From Salinicoccus roseus (GTDB lineage: Bacteria; Bacillota; Bacilli; Staphylococcales; Salinicoccaceae): a stretch of DNA of 64,000 nucleotides. Below, one piece after another: positions 28,621 to 38,348 of this stretch. Every line of letters starts with the position of its first letter. Within the stretch, counting starts at the first letter, position 1. The DNA is taken from NCBI RefSeq assembly GCF_003814515.1, contig NZ_RKQJ01000002.1, forward strand, positions 186,001-250,000. Reading direction: 5' to 3'. Under the pieces are notes generated by a model. It was given only the letters and a program-made list of their open reading frames with translations. It was not told the origin of the DNA and made no database searches. Position numbers and translations under genes: made by a program.

Positions 28621-30123
28621 TCAACCCAACCCACTTTCTTCTTCCCAAATATCTTTCAGACTCCAGGATTCTAAATGCATCATATTTACATAGCCTTGGT
28701 CGGTAAATAACTTCATTTTATTGCTTGTTTCACTTAGATAAATTCTACTAGTCATTACAAGTAAGCCATCATTAGCAAATACTTCAATCGATGATCTGTC
28801 CAAATAGATGTGAAGCTTTAATTTTCCATTTGGACAAGTAAGTTCACTCTGTCTTAAACTGTCCTGTGGCATACCAGCCCGTTTTCGATCAAGGAACAGG
28901 TTATTACTTTCCACATTATATCCAATTACTACATCCTCTTCTCCATCGTCCGAACACCTTAGCTTGATCCCAAATACTTTCGCATTTGTATTGAGAAAGT
29001 TAAATGTCATCTCTAGTTCGACCAGTTGGCCAAATGTAACTAACTCTGACTCCAAAGTGATCTGCTTATTTTCCAATTTTTCAATCTGTTGGTTGCGTAA
29101 CAAGTCCAATTCTGGAACGGGATTCATGACTACCTGATCATTTTCCTCTAGTGTTAGTATACGAGGCAGTGTATGCGCCCCGGCCCACCCCTCTTCTTTA
29201 GTAGGCATTTTCGATTCCCACATATCCATCCAGCCAATTATTATTCTCCGACCTTGGGTATCTTCAAAAGTCTGGGCGGCGTAAAAATCATGTCCCTTAT
29301 CCAATTCAAGAAAATCCTGATTCCTTGTATACTTATTATGTTCATAATTATAAGAACCTGAAATATAACCTGTCTGATAAAGGTTATTAAATTGATCCCC
29401 ATTTGCCTTAATCCCCTGTGGTGAGATCAGCAAAATATCTTTTCCATCCAAATGGAAAAAGTCGGGACATTCCCACATATAGCCCATGATATCATCACTT
29501 TTTGCCAATACGCCCCTATACTCCCAATCAATCAAATCAAGCGACGTGTACAGAACAACTTTTCCTACATCTTCTTTAGTAGTGCCAACAATCATGTACC
29601 AAGACCCATTATGCTCCCATACTTTCGGATCCCTGAAATGGTAAGACCCCTCTGCAGGAGGTTTTGAAATAATGGGATTCTGATCAACTTTTGTGAAATT
29701 AATTCCATCCTCACTAACCGCCATACATTGCACCTGGGTTGAAATTGCCTTTTCTGCATCTTCTAGCACAAAGCCTGTGTAAAATAATATAAGTACTTCA
29801 TCTTTTACAATTGCACTTCCAGAAAAACATCCATCCTTGTCATACTTTTCTGTTGGTGCAAGGGCAATCGGAAGACGCTCCCAATGTACTAAATCTTTAC
29901 TTTTTACATGCCCCCAATGCATCGGTCCTCCACTTTCACTGTATGGGTGATGCTGATAAAATACATGGTATTCTCCCTTATATTCGACGAGCCCATTCGG
30001 ATCATTTATCCATGCTGGTGTCGAAATATGGTAGCCTAGATTATATTTTCCTCCATCATACTCTTTACTTCTTTCCTCCACATGTTTTGTTGCCTCAAGG
30101 ACTTTACTCTTATGTATATTCAA
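28621..30123 (-). CDS. scrB: Sucrose-6-phosphate hydrolase / beta-fructofuranosidase, GH32
   Basis: A 500-residue GH32 enzyme that cleaves sucrose or sucrose-6-phosphate. The nucleophile Asp is in WINDPNG near residue 41, the transition-state Asp in HFRDPKVW near residue 170 and the acid/base Glu in WECPDFF near residue 225; a C-terminal beta-sandwich follows. The TTG at 30123 is preferred, with GGAAGGTGA just upstream; the longer frame has no ribosome site. No signal peptide is present, so the enzyme is intracellular. With an ABC importer and no PTS gene nearby, unphosphorylated sucrose from raffinose cleavage is a plausible substrate. Confidence 0.9.
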   Translation of the reverse strand: MNIHKSKVLEATKHVEERSKEYDGGKYNLGYHISTPAWINDPNGLVEYKGEYHVFYQHHPYSESGGPMHWGHVKSKDLVHWERLPIALAPTEKYDKDGCFSGSAIVKDEVLILFYTGFVLEDAEKAISTQVQCMAVSEDGINFTKVDQNPIISKPPAEGSYHFRDPKVWEHNGSWYMIVGTTKEDVGKVVLYTSLDLIDWEYRGVLAKSDDIMGYMWECPDFFHLDGKDILLISPQGIKANGDQFNNLYQTGYISGSYNYEHNKYTRNQDFLELDKGHDFYAAQTFEDTQGRRIIIGWMDMWESKMPTKEEGWAGAHTLPRILTLEENDQVVMNPVPELDLLRNQQIEKLENKQITLESELVTFGQLVELEMTFNFLNTNAKVFGIKLRCSDDGEEDVVIGYNVESNNLFLDRKRAGMPQDSLRQSELTCPNGKLKLHIYLDRSSIEVFANDGLLVMTSRIYLSETSNKMKLFTDQGYVNMMHLESWSLKDIWEEESGLG

Positions 30124-30204
30124 AAAATCACCTTCCCCGTTAAATCTATTAATCAAAAAACTCCAACTAAAATCGTTACTTATTCTAGCTGAGCTTGCTA
30201 TCAA

Positions 30205-31960
30205 TCACCTATTCTTTCGAGACAGCTTAAATATTTGCGATGAAAAATCAGCCGATCGTTCTTCAATTGGAAAGAGACCTATTTGCAATCCCGCATGCAT
30301 TAATTCATCACCAAAAAAAATACTTTCCAATCCTTCTATTCCATATTCATAATCTGAATTCAACCCTTTTAGCAGCACCCGTTTTAATCCAGTATTAAGT
30401 AATGACAGTACCTGGTAACGACCTACTAAAGCTTCTTGTTGGTCTTCTGAAACAACCATCCAAATTGTCACATTTCCCTCTTTATTAAACGAGCTGTCGA
30501 TTCGATAAAATTGTCCATTAAAAATCAGGCTTCTGTTTTCTTTATAGAAAGCAACCTGCTGATTCACTTGAGCTTTTTCTTGTTCGGTCATTTTGATAAC
30601 ATCCAATTCGTACCCAAATACTCCAAAATAAGCTGCATTTACTCTAGTATCAAGTCTCGTCTCTCTACCTAATTGATGGTTTGGTATATCTGAAACATGG
30701 GCATCAATAGAACCGATTGGGTATACCAATGATATTCCGTATTGGATTTCCAACCGTTCAACCGCATCCGTATTATCACTTGTTCATGTTTGTGGAGCAT
30801 AGTACAGCATTCCCGGATCAAATCGGGCGCCCCCACTGCCACAAAATTCAAACAAAACATCGGGAAATGCTGCGGTAAGTCTTTCATATAAGTCATAGAC
30901 TCCCAGAATACATCGATGAGCGACTTCTTGTTGTTGCTCCGCTGCTAGTGCCACTGATCCAATTTCTGTCATATACCGATTGATATCCCATTTCACATAG
31001 GAAATAGGTGCATCTCCCAATATAGTTGCCATTCTTTGATAAATATGATCGACCACTTCTTTTCGGAAAAAACCGAGAATATATTGATTTCTACCGTGTG
31101 AGCGATGGCCTCTGGGTTCATGAATAATTCAATCTGGATGCGTCTTATACGACTCACTGACTTTGGATACCATCTCCGGTTCGAACCATAACCCGAAATC
31201 AAGCCCCATTGCCGTAATCTTTTCCGCAAGTGTCGTGATTCCATTTGGCAATTTTCGTTCATCCACAAACCAGTCTCCGAGTGAAGTCTTATCATCACCC
31301 CGCTTACTAGAAATGCGTTGAATCCCAGGGGCTAGTTTTCGGGAGTGCCCATGCCGTTCCCGTGACCATGCACCTGATAATTGAATCATTTCAAAATCAG
31401 AGTCAAGGAAGTCCACACTGGCGCTTAATACCCTTGATAGGTTGATATTTTCTTCACCATGATTGATAAACTTTGCTGACCTAGTGATTACATTAAATTT
31501 TTCATAAACCGTATACAAAAGCTTGAGCTCTGCATCAATGAGCTTGCCGTATAAAGAAATTTCCAGACTTTTCGCTTCATCATCATTTTCCACATATGTT
31601 GCCGGCAATCCGTTAAGTTGCTTTTTTCCCGAAAAATTTGATGGCCATTATACTCAAAATTAGTGATCCGGCTGACATTTTCCTGCAATAACTGAAAGGC
31701 AGGTTCGCGGTAATCGGTCGTACCATGGACAGATACTCCTGTTTGAATATTTCCAGGGAAAAGCTCTCTTCCCCTTCATAGACACTGCTCACATTGGATC
31801 AGTTTCGCTTCGTAATGAGATGGATGAATGAATCCTTGTGTCTTATTTTTTGACTATAATACACGTGTCCGAGCTGATTATTTCGTAATACAGAAAAATA
31901 TAGTTGTTATCCTTTGCTTGTAGGTGAATTTCTTTCTTGTTTCGTTAAATATGATTATGT
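30205..31960 (-). pseudogene. Second alpha-galactosidase (GH36), decayed
   Basis: A diverged paralogue of the intact enzyme at 26062-28251, readable in pieces: 31129-31608 (N-terminal domain), 30784-31056 (barrel with nucleophile segment YVKWDINRYMTE) and 30205-30753 (C-terminus). Lesions include an in-frame deletion of about 150 codons joining ISSKRG to DDKTSLGDWF, frame changes near 31.07-31.13 kb and 31.6-31.75 kb, and a TGA at about 30783-30785 where the paralogue has the Trp of APQAWTSDD. It lies between the permease genes and scrB. Confidence 0.85.
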
Positions 31961-31987
31961 TTTTTTCTCCTCATTATATAAACGTCA

Positions 31988-32806
31988 TCATTTACCAGAC
32001 CCGCGCATTACACCACCGATAATCCATTTTTGAGCAAATACGTATATAATAATCATTGGCAGCATCGCCATTAAGTAGGAAGCGAATGCCAAATTATAAT
32101 TCGTACTAAACTCACCTTGGAATGCATGCTGAATGAGCGGCAAAGTATACATGCTGGAATCACTTAAGAGCACAAGTGGCAGCATAAAATCGTTCCAGGC
32201 AAAAAGGGCGGTAAGAATGGCAACAGTAGCATGAATTGGCGTCATCAATGGAAATGCCACTTTCCAGAAAACCTGCCATGTACTTGCTCCATCAATAATC
32301 GCAGCTTCTTCCAGTTCTACAGGAATAGCCTTAATATACCCAACATAAATAAATACGTTAAGTGCCAACTGCATCACAAGGTTTAGCAGCACAAGACCGA
32401 CTAAATTATCCAGACCAATGAAACTTGCCTCTTTAACAACCGGTAACATAATGACCGGGAAGGGCACGAACATAGCACTAATAATATAATAATAAAGAAG
32501 TTTAAATCTTTTTTTGTGCAAATTACGAGCAATCGCATACGCAATCATCGAATGGACAATCAACGTCAATACGACGGTAAAAAAGGTTACGAAGATACTA
32601 TTGCCCAAGGCTCCAAAGAAGTCTGTCACTTTTATCGCTTCTAAGAAGTTATCTAAACTCCAAGATTTAGGTAAAGCTAACACATTCTCTGACATTTCTG
32701 CTGGAGACTTAAAGGCTACGACAATCGTTAAATAGAGCGGAAACAAAATAAAAATGGAACCCGCAATTAAAAGAGTAGTTATTTTCCAATTGACTCGTTT
32801 ATTCAT
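31988..32806 (-). CDS. Carbohydrate ABC transporter permease (MalG type), island
   Basis: A 272-residue CUT1 permease with six membrane segments and the docking loop EEAAIIDGASTWQVFWKVAF near residue 180. The C-terminus ends GGVMRGSGK. It starts 3 bases after the first permease. Next to alpha-galactosidase and sucrose hydrolase genes, the importer probably takes up raffinose, melibiose or similar alpha-galactosides (context inference, as in Msm/Raf systems). Confidence 0.9.
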   Translation of the reverse strand: MNKRVNWKITTLLIAGSIFILFPLYLTIVVAFKSPAEMSENVLALPKSWSLDNFLEAIKVTDFFGALGNSIFVTFFTVVLTLIVHSMIAYAIARNLHKKRFKLLYYYIISAMFVPFPVIMLPVVKEASFIGLDNLVGLVLLNLVMQLALNVFIYVGYIKAIPVELEEAAIIDGASTWQVFWKVAFPLMTPIHATVAILTALFAWNDFMLPLVLLSDSSMYTLPLIQHAFQGEFSTNYNLAFASYLMAMLPMIIIYVFAQKWIIGGVMRGSGK

Positions 32807-32809
32807 GAT

Positions 32810-33667
32810 TTACTGCTCCTCCCTTCGTTCAAGAAGACGAAGTTGGAATATGGAAATAGCGACAACTACAATAAAGAATATCACCGCATTTGCCGATTGA
32901 TAGGCAAATTCTCCACCAAAACCACTGCTGAAAATCAATAGTGAAATCGATTCGGTTACATGACCTGGTCCCCCATTTGTCAATGCGACAATTTGATCGA
33001 AGACCATGAGAAAGTTTTTCATCGCAACTACCATATTGATGGTGAAAAATGGAGCAATCATCGGAAACGTTATTTTCCAAAACTTAGTCCATGATCCAGC
33101 CCCATCAATATTTGCCGCTTCATAAATTTGTTCATCAACGGTTGCAAGTCCAGCCAAATATAGTAATGTATTAAACGCTGCCGCCTGCCACACCGCAACG
33201 ATAACCACTCCAACCCAAGCCAAATCCGGATTGCCCAAAATATTCGTAGAAAGGAAATCCCAGTCGAGTGTTCGTCCGAGTTGTGGTAAAAGATGCGTAA
33301 ACATAAATTTAAAGATATAGCCGATGATTAACAGACTTAAAATATACGGCAAGAAATAAATGGCTCGTAATGATTTGCGAAATTTGATTTTGGCGTTCAG
33401 CCCCATGGCAATTAGTATACTAATGATGTTTACGATGATCGTTGACACGATAGCAAACTTAAAGGTAAATCCATACGCATTTAGTGCACGCCCATCCTGA
33501 AACACGTTAAAATAGTTTTTAAATCCTACGAAATCCCACGTACCATATCCTCGATAATCGGTGAGACTATAAAATATTCCCTGCAGGAGTGGAAGTGTAT
33601 GAAAGGAAAAAAATACAACTAACGCAGGAATAATCATTAGTAGATACGTTTTATTTATCTTCGCCAT
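32810..33667 (-). CDS. Carbohydrate ABC transporter permease (MalF type), island
   Basis: A 285-residue CUT1 permease with six membrane segments, docking loop EAANIDGAGSWTKFWKITFP near residue 190 and the conserved ALTNGGPGH motif near residue 232. A good AGGAGAG ribosome site precedes the ATG. It sits between the binding-protein gene (53-base gap) and the partner permease. Confidence 0.9.
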   Translation of the reverse strand: MAKINKTYLLMIIPALVVFFSFHTLPLLQGIFYSLTDYRGYGTWDFVGFKNYFNVFQDGRALNAYGFTFKFAIVSTIIVNIISILIAMGLNAKIKFRKSLRAIYFLPYILSLLIIGYIFKFMFTHLLPQLGRTLDWDFLSTNILGNPDLAWVGVVIVAVWQAAAFNTLLYLAGLATVDEQIYEAANIDGAGSWTKFWKITFPMIAPFFTINMVVAMKNFLMVFDQIVALTNGGPGHVTESISLLIFSSGFGGEFAYQSANAVIFFIVVVAISIFQLRLLERREEQ

Positions 33668-33720
33668 TTTTTTCTCTCCTTCTTAAGATGATGAATTGTG
33701 TCCGTTCCTTGTACCTATTC

Positions 33721-34950
33721 CTAGCGATTCTGTACTTTTTCCCATTCCTTATCTAATTTTTGTAAAAACGCTTCCTTATCTTGATCGATTAAAAAACTTT
33801 GAATGTTATTTTCAGGTCCTAGGCCTGTAGGGTAATAATGATCTTGAAAGCTTACTAATTTTCCTTTTTCAAAATAGCCCCTAATCCCATCATAGGTCGA
33901 GTTATCTTGTGTAACACCTTTAATCGCTGAAAATGTTTTTTGATCCTCTAAATACTTCTGGGAGTTTTCCTTTTTCATCAAAAATTCAATAAACTGCAAC
34001 GCTTCTTTTTTATGTTTGGTATCCTTACTAATACTTAACGCCACGTCCACTCCGGAAACTAATTTTGTTTCTGTCGGATCATTGGTGACAGGTAATGGGA
34101 AAGTTCCCAGTTCGATATCCGGATTGATCCTTTTGATCTCAGGAACGCTCGAGTTTATTTGTAAATAGAAAACCCCCTCTCCAGATGCAAAGGCACGATT
34201 TCCACCATTATAATCAATACCAAAATTATCTCTATGGCCATATTGAAGTAATGTTAACATTTTGTCTGCAACTTCCTGATGAGTTTCTGCAAACGATGTC
34301 TTTCCAGCATCCTTTAGTTCACCAAAATTTTCTGGTACAAGGTTAGCTGCGAGCGTATTCCACACCGGCAAGGTTGTCCAAGGTTCCAACAGTGTAAATT
34401 CAATTGGCGTTTCTCCCGCCTTCTTTGCTATTTCCAAGCAATTGATAAATTCATCCCATGTTTTTGGTATTTCCAGGCCTAACTCTTGGAATTTTTGCTT
34501 ATTGTAAACAACGACATCGGCATTTGTCGCATATGGCAACCCATACACACCATCGCGCTCCGGACCTACCAAACGGTCAAGCATATCAAAGTATTTTGGC
34601 TGAACCTTATCTACCAGATCCGAACCCGAAAAGTCGTGCAAGACCCCGACTTCCGCTATCTCTCCATAGGTTGGGTTCCCATTAAAAGCGATAATATCCG
34701 GTGTATCATTTTTGGTTAATTTCATTCTCAATACTGTTTCCGCTTCTGGTGGCTGCTCTAAATCAACATGAATATTGGGGTGCTTTGCTTCGAACTCCTT
34801 GATCAACTCTTGATAAATACCAATATTTTCTGATTTAACCGAGAAAAATTCTAAAGTTATTTTGCCATTAGCTGAACTGCTTCCCGTACACCCGGCAAGT
34901 AAAATGGTGCTCATGGCAATGCATAATAATTTTTTTGTTATCTTTGTCAT
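33721..34950 (-). CDS. Sugar ABC transporter substrate-binding lipoprotein, island
   Basis: A 409-residue family-1 solute-binding protein. The signal peptide ends LLAGC with the lipidated Cys at residue 21. The mature part has the typical KQKFQELGLEIPKTWDEF segment around residues 145-162. GGAGG fixes the ATG at 34950. It leads the importer operon and probably binds alpha-galactosides, given its neighbours. The ancestral partner regulator would be one of the two LacI-type genes upstream. Confidence 0.9.
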   Translation of the reverse strand: MTKITKKLLCIAMSTILLAGCTGSSSANGKITLEFFSVKSENIGIYQELIKEFEAKHPNIHVDLEQPPEAETVLRMKLTKNDTPDIIAFNGNPTYGEIAEVGVLHDFSGSDLVDKVQPKYFDMLDRLVGPERDGVYGLPYATNADVVVYNKQKFQELGLEIPKTWDEFINCLEIAKKAGETPIEFTLLEPWTTLPVWNTLAANLVPENFGELKDAGKTSFAETHQEVADKMLTLLQYGHRDNFGIDYNGGNRAFASGEGVFYLQINSSVPEIKRINPDIELGTFPLPVTNDPTETKLVSGVDVALSISKDTKHKKEALQFIEFLMKKENSQKYLEDQKTFSAIKGVTQDNSTYDGIRGYFEKGKLVSFQDHYYPTGLGPENNIQSFLIDQDKEAFLQKLDKEWEKVQNR

Positions 34951-35179
34951 CGTAAACCCCTCCTTCACCATTCCCTACATTTTGAGAAAGCATTTGCCTA
35001 AATACATAAAGGTAGCCTTTTCATTCTATGAACTGATTTCTAAAACCCTAATAGTTCAAAACTTTACCCAAAAAGTTGTAAAGCATCCCCTATGAATTAG
35101 AATTGATAAAACGTTGCAAGGGGGTTTTCATGTACTAGAATGGAGATCTTCCCTAACCCCCCGCAGCTCTCTCTTATTG

Positions 35180-35735
35180 TCAATTCAGAACAACTAGTTT
35201 CAATAAATGATGTAATGCATCCCCTGTTGCCTTTTCAAAATCGACAATGACGGAATCATATTTATCTTCTTCTGTTGAGTGGTTAATATAACCAATGTTC
35301 TCTATATGGTCACTAACCAACTCTAATTCTTCTTTACTTAACCGAGCAACAACGATTAATCCATCAGATTCATTTAATGTTAATTTGGATTGAATACTGT
35401 TCAAACGCAAAATACGGGGATATACCACCTCTTGTTCCGAACATTCTTTTTCAATTCCTTGCTAGTTTGATAAAAAATAGGAGACGTCCAATTCTTCCTC
35501 AAGCGATTGGCATAGGATAATACCAATATTCAAGACGTCTCCGTTATTCTCTTTTTCCATCTCTATGCGGCTATGCGGCTTTTTCGCACCGGCTCATACT
35601 TTAATTCCTGAGCTATTGTGTTAATACGGTTACGGGTTTCCTCAGTAACTGATAGTGAACTATCACCATTCAATACTCTTGAAATCGCAGAAGTTGATAC
35701 ATTAGCATTTTTTGCTATATCTTTAACCGTCGCCA
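35180..35735 (-). pseudogene. LacI-family regulator, broken by an 8-bp tandem duplication
   Basis: The ATG at 35735 opens a LacI helix-turn-helix (TVKDIAKNANVSTSAISRVL). The frame ends at codons over a tandem repeat CTATGCGG-CTATGCGG (about 35563-35578). Removing one 8-base unit restores VRKSRIEMEKENN and then NIGIILCQSLEEELD, which matches RIGIMLCQSLDEELDDPYFL of the intact paralogue at 35925-36968. A TAG follows after YFLSN, and the effector domain stops after about 80 further residues, so the C-terminal half is gone. Confidence 0.85.
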
Positions 35736-35752
35736 TCTAATTACCTCTTAAC

Positions 35753-35769
35753 TTTACTAAGTATTTACT
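35753..35769. promoter_or_regulatory. TTTACT-N5-TTTACT operator candidate before the broken LacI gene
   Basis: Two TTTACT words start at 35753 and 35764, one helical turn (11 bases) apart, 18 bases upstream of the start codon of the broken regulator. The same arrangement stands before the intact paralogue. Confidence 0.4.
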
Positions 35770-35803
35770 GACTTCTTCATATAATTCTCCTTTTTCCCAT
35801 TTT

Positions 35804-35817
35804 AGTAATCGCTTTCA
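35804..35817. promoter_or_regulatory. Putative cre site upstream of the broken LacI gene
   Basis: The minus strand reads TGAAAGCGATTACT, a near-complete match to the CcpA-binding consensus, 69 bases upstream of the start codon and so near a likely promoter. Confidence 0.45.
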
Positions 35818-35924
35818 TAATGTATGAAAAAAGGTTAACCGAGTATAAGTTTTGGCAACTAGCCTAATATTTTCTATTACAGCCTAGCATCCAACATTCC
35901 TCACCCCCTTAAAATTTAAAAAAG

Positions 35925-36968
35925 TTATCCCATTTGCTTACTTCTTATACGACTCCCACAACTATCTCGAATGATTAATTTACTTGGAACAGTGATTTTC
36001 AAAGGGATTTCCCTTCCCTCAAAACGGTCTAACAGTAATTTCACCGCTATTTTTCCCATTTCTTCTGCAGGAAGTTGGATAGTAGTTAATGGAGTACTTG
36101 CAAACTTTGCCATTTCGACATCGTCAATACTTACAATGGCAACATCTCCAGGAACTTTCAGGTCACTTTCTTGTAATGCACTCAGAGCACCGATGGCCAT
36201 TGGGTCACTGGCAACAATGAATGCCTCTGGAAGCTTTCCCTTTTCTAAAGCCATTTTCATTAATCTATAACCTTCCGTCATGGTAAATTTACCGATATAG
36301 ACATATTCTTCATCATATAGCCCAGCTTGCTTCATTCGATTTTCGAAAGTAGTTTGCCGATCATCTACAAATGCAATGTTTCCTTCTTTCGAATGCTTCT
36401 CTTGTACTCCACCTATATAACCTATTTGCTGATAACCAAGACCAAATAAATGATCCAATAATAGGTCAGTCGCTTTTGTCAATTCAACAACAACAGAATC
36501 GTATTTCATTACGTCCGGACTATAATCAATATAAACAATTTTGCTCTCATCAATATTCAAACGAGCAATTTCTTCATCATCTACCTTACCAACTATAATA
36601 AGCGCATCCATTTCTTCCCTATTCATCTTGTCTGGATTGAAATGATGATATCTGAATAATTCACTATTAAATAATCCTAGTTCATTACATTTGTTTTCAA
36701 TCCCGTGTCTTATAGAAAGAAAATAAGGGTCATCTAACTCTTCATCTAATGACTGACAAAGCATAATTCCAATTCTAGGTGTATCACCTTTTTGGGATTG
36801 CTTGCTGCGACGTGTTTGTACAGTTTTATAATCCATTTCCTTAGCAATTTGTATAATTCTCATTCGCGTCTCATCTGCCACAGACAAAGTTTCATCTTGA
36901 TTTAAAACTCTTGATACAGTGGACGAGGAAACTTTTGCTCGGTCAGCAATATCTTTTATCCTTACCAT
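35925..36968 (-). CDS. LacI-family transcriptional regulator of the sugar island
   Basis: A 347-residue LacI/GalR repressor. The helix-turn-helix and hinge read VRIKDIADRAKVSSSTVSRV at the N-terminus, and the periplasmic-binding-like effector domain contains IVASDPMAIGALSALQESDL and VSIDDVEMAKFASTPLTTI. The ATG at 36968 is chosen because GGTGGGA lies seven bases upstream. It stands at the promoter-proximal end of the sugar island and most likely controls it; many such proteins respond to raffinose-type sugars. TTTACT repeats directly upstream suggest autoregulation. Confidence 0.9.
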   Translation of the reverse strand: MVRIKDIADRAKVSSSTVSRVLNQDETLSVADETRMRIIQIAKEMDYKTVQTRRSKQSQKGDTPRIGIMLCQSLDEELDDPYFLSIRHGIENKCNELGLFNSELFRYHHFNPDKMNREEMDALIIVGKVDDEEIARLNIDESKIVYIDYSPDVMKYDSVVVELTKATDLLLDHLFGLGYQQIGYIGGVQEKHSKEGNIAFVDDRQTTFENRMKQAGLYDEEYVYIGKFTMTEGYRLMKMALEKGKLPEAFIVASDPMAIGALSALQESDLKVPGDVAIVSIDDVEMAKFASTPLTTIQLPAEEMGKIAVKLLLDRFEGREIPLKITVPSKLIIRDSCGSRIRSKQMG

Positions 36969-36983
36969 ATTATCAAATCCCAC

Positions 36984-37301
36984 CGCTTGGTATTTACTAA
37001 ATATTTACTAACTATGTTTTCATAATATCAGATGTGTGAAGCGCTTTCAATAACAAATATATAAAATAAATCGAATTTTATAAAAAATCATGCTTATTAT
37101 CGTATAATTCTTTTATTTTTAGTAAAAGTTTACTTGTGATAAAGGGGTCTTAATAGATTTTTGTAGTCAAACAATAAGAATTTTTATTGAATTATGGAGT
37201 TTTTAGTAGGAAGTAAATAGGAGCTAAGGCTAAGGAGAAGGGAATTGGTAAGGAACAAAAACCCATATCAATTATCTAGAGTGATACGGGTTTTAGAAGG
37301 A
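36984..37301. promoter_or_regulatory. Promoter/operator region of the LacI gene
   Basis: This AT-rich stretch has no gene. TTTACT at 36993 and 37004 forms an 11-base direct repeat; AGTAAAAGTTTACT at 37121-37134 presents the same half-site as an inverted pair. GTGAAGCGCTTTCA at 37036-37049 resembles a cre or LacI-type operator with the AAGCGCTT core. The individual protein assignments are guesses. Confidence 0.45.
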
Positions 37302-37497
37302 TTAAATAATATATTCTACTGTATTGCCATTCATATCATTATAAGTAATGACAGACTTATTCGTATTTAAATCAATTGCAAGCTTACAGAAGTCTTGATC
37401 CTTTTCCCAGGAGATACATACTTCATCTTCACGGGATTTTATTGTTTTAAATTGACCGTTAAATGCAGGATGTATATGGTGGATTTTATAATCAACT
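37302..37497 (-). pseudogene. C-terminal fragment of an unidentified protein
   Basis: An open stretch of about 64 codons with no start reads VDYKIHHIHPAFNGQFKTIK through VITYNDMNGNTVEYII to a TAA at 37302-37304. An in-frame stop precedes it. The composition looks protein-like (a beta-rich C-terminus), but I do not recognise the family. It probably belonged to the sugar locus. Confidence 0.4.
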
Positions 37498-37575
37498 TAG
37501 CCACCTTTGATGCAAAAAACGCCATGTGAATTTCATGTTATATTGAAGTTAACCACAGTTAAGGATATAGGCATG

Positions 37576-37609
37576 AAAAAAGGAGAAGATCATCTGATCT
37601 TCTCCTTTT
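37576..37609. terminator. Terminator hairpin, right copy of the duplicated block
   Basis: AAAAGGAGAAGATCA and TGATCTTCTCCTTTT form a near-perfect stem. Its counterpart is at 18493-18524. The flanking words ATATAGGCATGAAAAA and TTTTCCTATATATT are shared by both copies. Confidence 0.75.
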
Positions 37610-37620
37610 CCTATATATTA

Positions 37621-38348
37621 TTATACTGTCTGTTCCATCTCTTTAAGTACACCATCGGAAATCTCATAGACGCGGTCACAATACTTCAGCATGCGTTCAT
37701 CATGGGTGACCATGACTGCAGCCTTGTTCCACTTCTTTGCCCCTTCTGAAATCAGTTCGACGATCCCGAAGGCACGGCTGCTGTCGAGACTTGCCGTCGG
37801 CTCATCCACCAGTATGATGTTCGGGTCATTGATGAAAGCACGCGCGATTGCGGTACGCTGGCGTTCCCCACCGGAAAGCTGTGATGGGTATTTCTTGAGC
37901 TTATCGCCCAATCCTACCTCTTCCAGAAGCTCTGTTGCGAACTTCCTGTCGGCCCCGGTGATGCGCCCTGCCATCTTCTTCACCACCAGCAGCTGCTGCC
38001 TCGATAGGACCTGGTCCGGCCAGGTGACGAAAAAATGCAGCAGCGCCATTTCACGCGGCGGCATGAAGAGTTCCACGCCATTGATCACCAGCCTGTGTTC
38101 ATCCGGTATGATGGTCATGTTTGCCATCTCGATGATTTCCTCCACTCCGGCCGCATGGACGGACCGCCTAAGGACCGATTTCATCCGTGCAATCAGTTCG
38201 TTCGGATCAAACGGCTTCACGACATAGTCATCCGCCCCGATGTCGAGGCCATGGATGATGTCGTAGCTCTCCCCCCTGCCCGTCAGCATGAGGATCGGCA
38301 CCCTCCGGTCATCCAGCTGGATCGTCCGGCACACTTCCAATCCATCCA
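37621..38348 (-). pseudogene. Response regulator fused to ABC-ATPase tail (copy B), truncated by IS30
   Basis: The open frame carries the receiver's second half (DDRRVPILMLTG, GADDYVVKPFDPNELIARMK), the start of an OmpR winged helix (HRLVINGVELFMPPREMALL), then from about VVKKMAG onward an export-type ABC ATPase (signature YPSQLSGGERQRTAIARAFI, Walker B IILVDEPTASLDS, switch VMVTHDERM). The phosphorylation site and the whole first half of the receiver are missing; they are replaced at about 38348 by an IS30 fragment, so the apparent N-terminus up to 38415 is antisense transposase. The parent was probably a BceR/HrtR-like regulator next to its exporter ATPase. Confidence 0.85.
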
